A DNA stretch of 14,928 nt from an uncultured Granulosicoccus sp. (lineage in GTDB: Bacteria; Pseudomonadota; Gammaproteobacteria; Granulosicoccales; Granulosicoccaceae): positions 1 through 14,928 of the forward strand of contig CALDSR010000052.1 of the NCBI GenBank assembly GCA_937924505.1, in the 5' to 3' direction. Below, piece after piece: positions 1 through 6,738 of this stretch; the stretch's first letter is position 1; the number at the start of each line of letters is the position of its first letter. Below the pieces are notes generated by a model that worked only from the letters and a program-made list of their open reading frames with translations, had not been told where the DNA came from and did not search any database. The position numbers were made by a program, and so were the translations under genes.

Positions 1-673
1 CCCTGGCGGGCTGGTCCGTGTTCGCGCTGATTGTAAAAATGGCAAAGCCGAACGCATTGTCGTTGAAAACGTTCCCTGCTTTGCTGATCAGCTTGATGCG
101 ACGCTTGAGGTTGCGGGGATTGGAACCTTGAACGTTGACACGGCGTACGGTGGAGACAGTTTTGTTATCGTAGACGCCGCAGCGCTCGGCTTTGACATCA
201 CTGAAGATGAAGCGCATGACATCGCCGGCGTTGGCGTTAAACTGACTAACGCCGCAAACGAGACACTCGGTTTTAATCACCCACAGATTCCGGATTGGCA
301 ACACATCTCTTTTTGCCTTTTCGCAGGCCCGCTAACCACCATCGCTGAAGGTTTTGCCGCGCGCTCTGCTGTCGCTATTCAACCCGGCAAAGTCGACCGC
401 TCTCCGACCGGCACTGCAGTCTCTGCACGCATGGCCGTGCTCTCTGCGCGCGGACAAATGAAAACCGGTCAAAAGTTACGAGCGACATCCATTATCAACT
501 CTGTTTTTGAAGGACAGATAGTTCGTGCAACACAGATCGGCGAAAAACCAGCGATCGTGCCAAGCATTTCAGGACGGGGATGGATAACCGGCACCCATCA
601 ACACATGCTCGACCCTACAGATCCGTGGCCTGAAGGTTATCGCTTGAGTGATACCTGGGGTGTTAAATCCTGA
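1..673 (+). CDS. Trans-3-hydroxy-L-proline dehydratase-like protein, proline racemase family (5' end cut off by window)
   Basis: The frame is open from base 2 with no start, leaving 223 C-terminal residues of a protein that is usually about 335-345 residues. The fold is recognised from PGGLVRV near the left edge, the GGDSFVIVDAAALG block, and DRSPTGTAVSAR near the end of the catalytic core. In proline racemases and 4-hydroxyproline epimerases the last motif reads DRSPCGT, and its Cys is the second catalytic base. Here it is Thr, the substitution known from trans-3-hydroxy-L-proline dehydratases, which remove water to give delta1-pyrroline-2-carboxylate. The first catalytic Cys lies outside the window. 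The protein would be cytosolic and serve hydroxyproline catabolism. It is transcribed away from the main operon and is probably the last gene of a separate plus-strand unit. Family assignment is firm. The dehydratase reaction is inferred from one residue. Confidence 0.85.
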   Translation, partial: PGGLVRVRADCKNGKAERIVVENVPCFADQLDATLEVAGIGTLNVDTAYGGDSFVIVDAAALGFDITEDEAHDIAGVGVKLTNAANETLGFNHPQIPDWQHISFCLFAGPLTTIAEGFAARSAVAIQPGKVDRSPTGTAVSARMAVLSARGQMKTGQKLRATSIINSVFEGQIVRATQIGEKPAIVPSISGRGWITGTHQHMLDPTDPWPEGYRLSDTWGVKS

Positions 674-838
674 CCATGCCATGGGCCGCCAATTATAACG
701 CTTCGGCGGTGCCTTGATCTCGGGATATCGGATTGAATCCAACTCACCTTCATTAGCCACAGCAACAAACGTGTGGCAGGCGGTATCGACCATGAGTAAT
801 ACGGTAGGCAGACTGACATTCAGACGCGGCCAAATCAT
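674..838 (-). pseudogene. Possible decayed C-terminal end of an acyl-CoA thioesterase (hotdog fold)
   Basis: On the minus strand, between the stop of the hydroxyproline gene and the stop of the next thioesterase, the translation reads through MVDTACHTFVAV and then a Gly-containing turn. This resembles the last long strand of hotdog acyl-CoA thioesterases (typically VT-A-FTFVAVD--G-P). A stop codon at 848-850 lies just upstream in the same frame and no N-terminal half is present. The frame also runs on, out of register with any family, into the antisense of the hydroxyproline gene. It could be a remnant left by deletion, or a chance open frame with a lucky resemblance. It sits only about 20 bases from an intact thioesterase gene, so a partial duplication or gene replacement is possible. 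Confidence 0.3.
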
Positions 839-859
839 ATACCAGATTCAGGAGACCAT

Positions 860-1327
860 CTAAACTCCTTGATAGACTTTTAGGTGCTCAACAATTTCCG
901 AAGGCGCTAACCGCCCTTCTTTTTTGCTGATCACCAATGATTTGGACGTACCTTCGGCAATTTTTTTACCACGCCTGTATAAAACATGGCTTGAATAAAA
1001 AAATTTGTCATCCCAATGTGTAATTTCCATCGTCAATTTAATTCTGTCAAATACTGCCAATGGCTTCAAATAACTCATGGTGTGATGAGCGACTATAGGA
1101 GCCCAACCGTTCTTGACCATGAGTTTTGCCAAACCCGATCGCACAAATAAATCCATCCTGTTAAAATCGCAAAATGTCATATAACGGCCATTATTCACGT
1201 GCAGATTCAGATCCAGATCATTAGGCATAACAATGGTGCTAATGTCGTTCTGCAAGTTCTCAGGTGTGATTACATTTCGTTTGTAGGCCCTAAATATCAC
1301 CCACAAAAGTCTGATATACAAATTCAC
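860..1327 (-). CDS. Hotdog-fold acyl-CoA thioesterase-like protein
   Basis: This is a 155-residue protein of the 4-hydroxybenzoyl-CoA thioesterase-like superfamily (the 'thioesterase-like' branch that includes THEM6 relatives). The defining block PNDLDLNLHVNNGRY (residues 35-49) carries the D-x3-H-V-N-N-x2-Y pattern found around the catalytic helix of these enzymes. It is followed by the strands around residues 78-103 and 108-136 that complete a single hotdog domain. The start is GTG at 1325-1327, supported by a clear Shine-Dalgarno sequence TAGGAG six bases upstream. The N-terminus (IRLLWVIFRAY) is hydrophobic and could lie against the membrane. Such proteins hydrolyse acyl-CoA thioesters, but the substrate cannot be read from sequence. 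It follows the large operon on the same strand after a 164-base gap and probably has its own promoter. Confidence 0.75.
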   Translation of the reverse strand: MNLYIRLLWVIFRAYKRNVITPENLQNDISTIVMPNDLDLNLHVNNGRYMTFCDFNRMDLFVRSGLAKLMVKNGWAPIVAHHTMSYLKPLAVFDRIKLTMEITHWDDKFFYSSHVLYRRGKKIAEGTSKSLVISKKEGRLAPSEIVEHLKVYQGV

Positions 1328-1478
1328 CGTAAACTCCTACGCGGCCGAAAGGAAGAAATACTCATATAGATTCAAGGGCTCTATCAACGGTACAACTAGC
1401 TCGGGTAAATAACCGATACTCGAATTATCGAGACAGGAACTCGAGCTTGCAATGCTATTAGTGGCAATGATGCACCGC

Positions 1479-1493
1479 GATACCAGTGGTATC
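1479..1493. repeat. Short perfect palindrome at the 3' end of the operon
   Basis: Seven-base arms GATACCA and TGGTATC flank a single central G and overlap the stop codon of the MetE-like gene. The symmetry is perfect, but in RNA only about five pairs could form with a small loop, and no U-run follows on the minus strand. It is not a convincing intrinsic terminator. It could be a protein-binding site or chance. Confidence 0.3.
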
Positions 1494-2625
1494 AAGCGCC
1501 CCCTCTCGCCAACTGTGCACCCTGCGCCAAGCTGGCCAACTTTGCATAAGCGATATCCGGATCAACAGCGCCAAAACCTGCAAAGGTGCCAAAGCCACAA
1601 TCAGAACCGGCTTGCACACGATCAGCCCCAACAATATCGATAAACCGCCTCAAGCGTTCGGCAACCAGTTGTGGATGCTCGACAAAGTTGGATGTGGTAT
1701 CCACAACACCTGGGATCAGAACCTTGTCATCCGGAATATCGTTTTGCTTGTCACGAAACACTGCCCATTCATGGCCATGCCTTGGGTTGGCGGTTTCAAA
1801 TAACAGGTAGTTGGCGCGCGTGTTCATCAATACAGGAAATACGGTGGCCATATCGATATCACAGACATGTGGCCCTTCGTAGTTTCCCCAACAAATATGA
1901 ATACGCACCTTGGCAGGGTCGATATCACGCAAGGCATGGTTTAACGCCTCGACATGTGAGTTGGCGATTTTTACAAATTCTGCGTCACTCAGGTCGTTGA
2001 ATAACATATGACGCGAGAGCGCCAGATCGGGACAGTCCAACTGCAAGGTCAAACCTGCGGCAACAATTGTCTCGTATTCGCTTTTCATGACATCCGCGAG
2101 AGCGGCGAGGTATTGCTCTCGCGTTTTGTAGTAGCTGTTCTGCAAAAACAGAGAAATGACTCCGGGGGATGCAGCATTCATAAACCCTCCGGAAGCGCCA
2201 TGCTCGGCCATCGCCGATTTCAGGTTTGCGATATCTTTTTCCAGCTCACCCTGTCCTTTGGAGACGACCTCGCCAGTACACATGGGGCGTGCGTATTGAG
2301 GTGTGCCGCCCTCATCCGCCAGCCGCTTCAGAAAACCCGGAAATTGTTTTAGATCGGCCGGCGCATTGCGTTCGCTATCGCCTGAAAAACCGGTATAGCG
2401 ATCTTTTACATAGGTGGCGTAGCTAATCTTGCTGGTCTCGCCATCGGATACGATATCGACACCTGCATCTACCTGTCGTTTGACGGTTGCCGATACTGCG
2501 CCTGTCATGCACTGGTCAAAGGCTGCTTGATCAAACTGCTCTTCGTTTTCACGAGCGAAAATAAAATCGACTACGTCCTGGGTTCGAGGCAAGGAGCCTA
2601 CATGCGTCACGGGTATCTGTTTCAT
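1492..2625 (-). CDS. MetE C-terminal-domain zinc enzyme (epoxyalkane:coenzyme M transferase / 'methionine synthase II'-like)
   Basis: This 377-residue protein has the length of epoxyalkane:CoM transferase (XecA type) and half the length of true MetE (about 750). The N-terminal HVGSLPR (8-14) is the substrate-binding signature of the MetE catalytic barrel. The zinc ligands are in place: H243-x-C245 in RIHICWGN, E277 in FETAN, and C343 in SDCGFGT. In this superfamily zinc activates a thiol that is alkylated by a methyl donor (methionine synthesis) or an epoxide (CoM transferase). The N-terminal folate/homocysteine half of MetE is absent, so housekeeping methionine synthesis is unlikely. The start ATG overlaps the stop of the upstream cupin-like frame as ATGA, and TGGAGC sits eight bases upstream. 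It is the last gene of the catabolic operon, so a thiol- or methyl-transfer step on the imported solute or an intermediate is a reasonable inference. The actual substrate is unknown. Confidence 0.8.
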   Translation of the reverse strand: MKQIPVTHVGSLPRTQDVVDFIFARENEEQFDQAAFDQCMTGAVSATVKRQVDAGVDIVSDGETSKISYATYVKDRYTGFSGDSERNAPADLKQFPGFLKRLADEGGTPQYARPMCTGEVVSKGQGELEKDIANLKSAMAEHGASGGFMNAASPGVISLFLQNSYYKTREQYLAALADVMKSEYETIVAAGLTLQLDCPDLALSRHMLFNDLSDAEFVKIANSHVEALNHALRDIDPAKVRIHICWGNYEGPHVCDIDMATVFPVLMNTRANYLLFETANPRHGHEWAVFRDKQNDIPDDKVLIPGVVDTTSNFVEHPQLVAERLRRFIDIVGADRVQAGSDCGFGTFAGFGAVDPDIAYAKLASLAQGAQLARGGA

Positions 2626-2915
2626 AAAAGTGCTCCAGTCAGACCTGACTTATCAAGGGTATTACGTATGCGAAACAAGCTGGCTTCGCCGCTCATACTC
2701 GGTTCGATGGCATGAGACAGGTTTGGCGGCACAGCACGGGTGTCACCGGGATCAGGCACGGTACTGCCACCGTCATGACTCAAACGCCTGTAGCCGCGGA
2801 TCGCCATTAAATTTTCATGAGCAGAAGCGGGTGTATGCGTATCGACAAAGCCAGTACGACACGAAATCAAATCACCGTAACATACGACACGCTCTTTCAT
2901 CTTGACAGGTGTCAT
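2622..2915 (-). CDS. Small cupin-like protein, probably internally deleted
   Basis: This is a 97-residue frame packed between its neighbours. It starts seven bases after the SnoaL-like gene ends, and its TGA overlaps the ATG of the MetE-like gene. Residues 57-68 match cupin motif 2 (G57-D58-x4-P63-x-N65-x2-H68), followed by a run ending in LFRIRNTLD that looks like the last strand of a cupin barrel. The N-terminal 40 residues (CYGDLISCRTGFVDT) resemble the lead-in of cupin proteins found beside similar enzymes, by recollection. Cupin motif 1, with its two His and one Glu metal ligands, should lie between these parts and is missing. The simplest reading is an in-frame internal deletion that keeps translational coupling. 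A short functional protein cannot be excluded. A complete cupin would be expected to have well over 100 residues and a full metal site. Confidence 0.55.
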   Translation of the reverse strand: MTPVKMKERVVCYGDLISCRTGFVDTHTPASAHENLMAIRGYRRLSHDGGSTVPDPGDTRAVPPNLSHAIEPSMSGEASLFRIRNTLDKSGLTGALL

Positions 2916-2921
2916 CTGTGC

Positions 2922-3890
2922 TTACCCGGTTTTAAGGACGATTTGTTTCCAAACGGCCGTCTGATCAAACAGGACGAATTCGCGGCGTAAACCCCACGGG
3001 CCAAATTCGGCATGACAAGCACCCATGATATAAACCTCAGCATGACTCGGCTTGCCAAAGGCTCCCCAGCCATCGTGCTTGCCATGCAAGCTCCAACGAA
3101 TCGCGGCACGGGGTGGCATAAATGGGTCATCCCGTCCAATCTGATGCTCGATGTTAAATTCGGCATTCGGAAAACTGGCGCGCAGCGAGGTCCAGAACTG
3201 ATCGGCATCCGCGTGAGAATGTCCGCCAAGCCCTCCGGGATACTCCAGTTGGCAAGCTCGGTCGTATTCTGCGGGGATAACGGCCAGATCCGCCGACATG
3301 ATTCGATTTAAAATATCAGCGTAACGCTGACCCCATTCATTGTCGTTACCGCGCCCCTTATAGGGGCCAGGTTTATCGATAGCAGGCGTAAACACCGCGA
3401 CACTTTTTTGCGCGCCACCGTCGGATTCTATCTGGGCGCGTGCATAGTCCTCAGGTGCAATACCCAGTTGTCTGACTACCGCGCCCTGATCACGAATCAA
3501 CCATTCATCGTTTATCTGATTATTGATGGCATGGCAGTCAGCGATGATCCGGTATTGCAACCGGGTTCCACTCGCGGCGCCGTAGACGCCATCTCCACTG
3601 TGGGTCGCCGTTGAATAGATTCGATGCGACGACAGCATGCCCTCTTCCGGTGTGCCGCTCCAGATGACATCTTCACCGAGCAAGGTACGGTCCGGGAATT
3701 CAGCGAGTGTGGCGAGGGTGGCAGCGATTACGTCTTTGTTGCCAACCACCACTGAACTGGGCGAGCGCACGATGATGTCGGGCGAATAGTAATCGTGCAG
3801 TGTGGCGAGGCCACGGTCTTCCCAAATCTCTTTAGTGATACCGATAATGTAATCGGGAAAGTCCTTGAACCTCGGATCAAAGCCTTGCAT
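2922..3890 (-). CDS. Two-domain SnoaL-like (NTF2-fold) protein
   Basis: This 322-residue cytosolic protein has no signal peptide and is built of two SnoaL/NTF2-like alpha+beta cone domains, about residues 1-150 and 180-322. The first shows the family pattern: a helical start (ITKEIWEDRGLATLHDYYSPD), a strand pair, and the closing INDEWLIRDQGAVVRQLG, where the last strand carries a W-x-x-R-D-Q signature. The second closes with LRREFVLFDQTAVWKQI. SnoaL relatives include polyketide cyclases, dehydratases, isomerases and hydrolases, so the fold alone does not give the reaction. The start is supported by GAAAGGAA upstream. It begins 13 bases after the LacI gene and lies just before the cupin-like fragment. 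It is more distant from the other SnoaL proteins of the locus than two of them are from each other. Confidence 0.75.
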   Translation of the reverse strand: MQGFDPRFKDFPDYIIGITKEIWEDRGLATLHDYYSPDIIVRSPSSVVVGNKDVIAATLATLAEFPDRTLLGEDVIWSGTPEEGMLSSHRIYSTATHSGDGVYGAASGTRLQYRIIADCHAINNQINDEWLIRDQGAVVRQLGIAPEDYARAQIESDGGAQKSVAVFTPAIDKPGPYKGRGNDNEWGQRYADILNRIMSADLAVIPAEYDRACQLEYPGGLGGHSHADADQFWTSLRASFPNAEFNIEHQIGRDDPFMPPRAAIRWSLHGKHDGWGAFGKPSHAEVYIMGACHAEFGPWGLRREFVLFDQTAVWKQIVLKTG

Positions 3891-3903
3891 GGGTATATTC
3901 CTT

Positions 3904-4911
3904 TCAGGGTTTGATGCTGGAACTGCGGACCACCAGTGGGCCGTTCAGTGCCAGACGCACGGGTGGCGAGTCATCGTTTTCAATTTGCGATAACAGCGTG
4001 GTGATGGTTTGCTCGACCATGCGATTGGCGGGTTGCCTGACGCTGGTGAGTTTGTACGAACCCCAGGCAGCGGCTGGCACGTCGTCATAGCCGACGACCG
4101 CAACATCTTCGGGTATACGCAAGCCAAGTTCATCACGAAGCACATCCATAGCAGCAAAAGCCATGTAATCGTTGCAGACAAAGACCGCATCCGGTCGTTC
4201 ATCGACAGAAAACATTTGTCGTGCGGCCCACTTCGCCTGCTCGAAATGAAAATTGCCTTCTTCACGGGCGAACAGTTTGCGCCCTGCTGCTGCCAAGCCC
4301 TCACAAAAACCGGCCTCACGATCGCGTTGGGTAGAGGCTCCATCCCAACCGGCTATATAGGCAATACGCTGGTAGTCTTGTTCGATAAGATGCTCCGCAA
4401 CTTTACGTCCACCTGCAACATTATCGGACGTGATCGATGAGAGCATCGCGTTGTCTTGAGTTCGGTTGAACAACACGACTGGCACACCTTCGGCACGACA
4501 ACGAGACGCCAGTTCGGATGACATGGCGACCGAGGCGAGGATAATGCCATCAGCCTGGTAGTCGAGAATTTTCTTGAGCACGTCATCGGTATTGTTTGCG
4601 GTATGTTCAACCATAAATACCAAAACGTGATAACCCTCGGCCTGTAACCCCTTGGATATCTTTTCCAGGACATCCGGATAGAACTGATTATTGAGGTAGG
4701 CCACGACCAAACCAATCAGCCGCGATTTGCCCGTCATCAATGAGCGCGCCAACACATTAGGGCGATAACCTAATTCATTCGCGGCACGACGAACCTTTTC
4801 AATTGTTTTTGACGATGCGCTGGCACCGGGTGTGAACACACGTGACACTGCGGATTGGCTAACGCCTGCCGCTTTGGCAACCTGCAAGGATGTGACTTTC
4901 TCGTTAGCCAT
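3904..4911 (-). CDS. LacI-family transcriptional regulator of the operon
   Basis: This is a 335-residue repressor. The N-terminal helix-turn-helix (about residues 8-25, with VSQSAVSRVF as recognition helix) is followed by the hinge helix PNVLARSL (51-58), which inserts in the minor groove of LacI operators. The rest is the periplasmic-binding-protein-like effector domain, with GLVVAYLNNQFY, DGIILASV and the characteristic AVVGYDDVPAAAW near the C-terminus. The chosen ATG (4909-4911) shares a base with the SDR stop as TGATG, which suggests translational coupling. An in-frame ATG 15 bases upstream (4924-4926) would add five residues, and neither start has a strong Shine-Dalgarno. The gene sits inside the operon it probably controls, so it would be autoregulated. 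Its likely targets are the palindromes at 13025-13046 and 13089-13110. The inducer is presumably the imported solute or an intermediate. Confidence 0.92.
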   Translation of the reverse strand: MANEKVTSLQVAKAAGVSQSAVSRVFTPGASASSKTIEKVRRAANELGYRPNVLARSLMTGKSRLIGLVVAYLNNQFYPDVLEKISKGLQAEGYHVLVFMVEHTANNTDDVLKKILDYQADGIILASVAMSSELASRCRAEGVPVVLFNRTQDNAMLSSITSDNVAGGRKVAEHLIEQDYQRIAYIAGWDGASTQRDREAGFCEGLAAAGRKLFAREEGNFHFEQAKWAARQMFSVDERPDAVFVCNDYMAFAAMDVLRDELGLRIPEDVAVVGYDDVPAAAWGSYKLTSVRQPANRMVEQTITTLLSQIENDDSPPVRLALNGPLVVRSSSIKP

Positions 4912-5681
4912 CAGTCTGCCGTCCATCCGCCATCAACCACGACAGCGGTGCCGGTCACCAACGCCGATGCATCTGACGCCAGGTACAAGACGGAACCCAT
5001 GATGTCCTCGACCTCACCCGTTCGCCCCAACTTTATTTTTTCTTTTATCCACGCCACTCGCTCAGGCTGATCAAATGTCTGCTCGGTGAGCGGCGTACGG
5101 ATAAACGTGGGGCAGATGGTATTTACACGAATGCCGGCACTGCCCCACTCTATCGCCATCGCCTTGGTAAAGCCTTCGACGGCAAATTTGGATGCACAGT
5201 ACACCGCACGGTCGATACCACCAACATGTGCCATTTGCGATGAAATGGTAATCAAGGAACCAGACTGCCCTGAAGCTTTAAGCCCCCTGGCTACCGCTGT
5301 GGATAAAAAATAGGCCCCGCGTAAATTGATATTCATGACCGTGTCGAAGTCTGCTATCCGTGTTTCCAGAGCCGGACCATGAATCGCAAGGCCTGCGCTG
5401 TTAACCAGCACATGAAAGGCTTCCTGGTTTTCTATTGCTGCTTGCGTGTCTTCAACCTGGGCGATATCCATTGCCAGGGCCTCACAGCTATGACCGCGAG
5501 CGCGCATGGCCTCAACGGTACGATTGAGTCGTTCCATTCCTCGTGCCGCCAGCACAACGTGTGCACCCGCGTCGGCAAGTGCGACCGCACAAGCTTGACC
5601 AATACCGGAAGATGCACCGGCAACCAAAGCCCGTTTTCCGTCAAGTTTGAATGAGGGTGTCTGCGGTAGTTGATCCATCAT
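4911..5681 (-). CDS. Short-chain dehydrogenase/reductase (classical SDR)
   Basis: This is a 256-residue classical SDR. It shows the nucleotide-binding GASSGIG (22-28), NSAG (94-97, usually NNAG), structural N118, catalytic S148, and Y161-x3-K165 (YCASK). The C-terminal VTGTAVVVDGGWTAD is the usual family ending. It would oxidise or reduce a secondary alcohol/ketone with NAD(P) in the cytosol. The basic residue after the second strand (AARG, R47) is compatible with NADP but does not settle the cofactor. Its start overlaps the stop of the upstream SnoaL-like gene as ATGA, and a second ATG follows immediately (MMDQ). It is coupled downstream to the LacI gene. With the HpsN-like enzyme it forms a pair of dehydrogenases that likely act in sequence on the imported compound. 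That role is inferred from context. Confidence 0.9.
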   Translation of the reverse strand: MMDQLPQTPSFKLDGKRALVAGASSGIGQACAVALADAGAHVVLAARGMERLNRTVEAMRARGHSCEALAMDIAQVEDTQAAIENQEAFHVLVNSAGLAIHGPALETRIADFDTVMNINLRGAYFLSTAVARGLKASGQSGSLITISSQMAHVGGIDRAVYCASKFAVEGFTKAMAIEWGSAGIRVNTICPTFIRTPLTEQTFDQPERVAWIKEKIKLGRTGEVEDIMGSVLYLASDASALVTGTAVVVDGGWTAD

Positions 5682-6733
5682 GATCCCAACAGTTGTTGTG
5701 TCTGTTGCTGTTGCTGTTGCTGCGACTGCGCTGACAGGCGGGCGAACAGGTCGACACCCATTTGATCGAATAGATCTATCATGTCGACGAATATCCAGTT
5801 CTCGGTAAACTGGTCACCATCACGCAGCCAGAAGTCAATACCGGAAATTTTCAGGTGTGCGCCTGAGGCTGGCTCACCCAAATACGCACCGGTATGCTTT
5901 GCCTCCACACCGGCAACGCCGGAGGCTGCGAGCAAGCGACCTTCCGCAAACAACGACTCGATACCTACCACTTTGCGGTCGGGAAATGCTTGCAGCCAGG
6001 GGCGTTGGTGTAGTTGTTCAAATTCGATAAGCGACAAACAGGCACCGATACCACCCGGGCCATACCATTTTAAATTCGGGTGAAAGTAATCAGCCATGCC
6101 CATACTGGCAAGCTCGTTCTGATCGAATCCATTTAACGCCCCGTAAAGCAAGCCATTACCCAATCCCAGAGTACGTTTTGTCTCATCGCTGTTTTGCGGT
6201 TCATATAAACAGCCGTCAAAGCCTGTGGGGGCAGGATATACATGTGCGGCACCGCGTGGCGCCGGCAGTACGGGTAAGCCTATCTGGTCAAACCAGTCAA
6301 CGAAGTCGAGAATGACTTGTGACTCCACCATCACATCATCTTTAAAGCGAATAAATTCGCTCCAACGAATGCGCAATCGATGACGACTGGCGGGAATACC
6401 GATAAAGCTTTTCACTGCGGTACCGGTAAAGTAGCCGGTACCAGCAACCCAGTAGGCATCGATGGCATCATCACCCACGTGATCCGACGATTGGCCCCCC
6501 ATAAACAGGTGAGTCTGTCGTTGCAAATCAGGCATGGCGGATTTTAATGGTGCCAGTACGCGCTGCGCCAATGCACTCGGGCCGGTTATCTCTCCCAGCG
6601 GTGCCGGGCCTTTCCAACAAAAATTTTCAGGTAGATGGGCACTTGTGGCATCCTCCATCGAATCAACGCTGGCAGCATCAATAGCGGCCCAATACGCCAG
6701 TACTCGCTGCTTGTTGAATTGATTCGGACTCAC
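5678..6733 (-). CDS. Two-domain SnoaL-like (NTF2-fold) protein with a glutamine-rich tail
   Basis: This is a 351-residue protein with two SnoaL-like domains, roughly residues 8-160 and 185-335. Both end in the family's closing strand and helix: VILDFVDWFDQIGLPVLP in the first and ENWIFVDMIDLFDQMGVDLF in the second. The block WYGPGGIGACLSLIEFEQLH is nearly repeated in the divergent gene at 13157-14173 (WYGPAGIGASYTIPRYQEQH), so the two are clear paralogues. The start is GTG at 6731-6733, five bases after the stop of the HpsN-like gene, with AAGG upstream. The last residues form a run of seven Gln encoded by a CAG/CAA repeat, which is unusual for a bacterial enzyme and likely disordered. The reaction is unknown. 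Cyclase, isomerase, dehydratase or hydrolase activities all occur in this fold. Confidence 0.78.
   Translation of the reverse strand: MSPNQFNKQRVLAYWAAIDAASVDSMEDATSAHLPENFCWKGPAPLGEITGPSALAQRVLAPLKSAMPDLQRQTHLFMGGQSSDHVGDDAIDAYWVAGTGYFTGTAVKSFIGIPASRHRLRIRWSEFIRFKDDVMVESQVILDFVDWFDQIGLPVLPAPRGAAHVYPAPTGFDGCLYEPQNSDETKRTLGLGNGLLYGALNGFDQNELASMGMADYFHPNLKWYGPGGIGACLSLIEFEQLHQRPWLQAFPDRKVVGIESLFAEGRLLAASGVAGVEAKHTGAYLGEPASGAHLKISGIDFWLRDGDQFTENWIFVDMIDLFDQMGVDLFARLSAQSQQQQQQQTQQLLGS
5702..5722 (-). repeat. Short tandem repeat encoding polyglutamine
   Basis: Three copies of the hexamer CTGTTG plus one CTG (plus strand) lie in the 3' end of the two-domain SnoaL gene and read CAG/CAA on the coding strand. 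Slippage would change the tail by two Gln per unit without shifting the frame. Confidence 0.7.
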
Positions 6734-6738
6734 GACAA

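Noticed and set aside
1665..2352. Plus-strand open frames inside the MetE-like gene
   Set aside because: They have low-complexity, family-free translations and lie antisense to a gene with intact motifs, so they are shadow frames.
1492..2625. Genuine methionine synthase MetE
   Set aside because: Only the C-terminal catalytic barrel is present (377 instead of about 750 residues), and the gene is coupled to catabolic genes.
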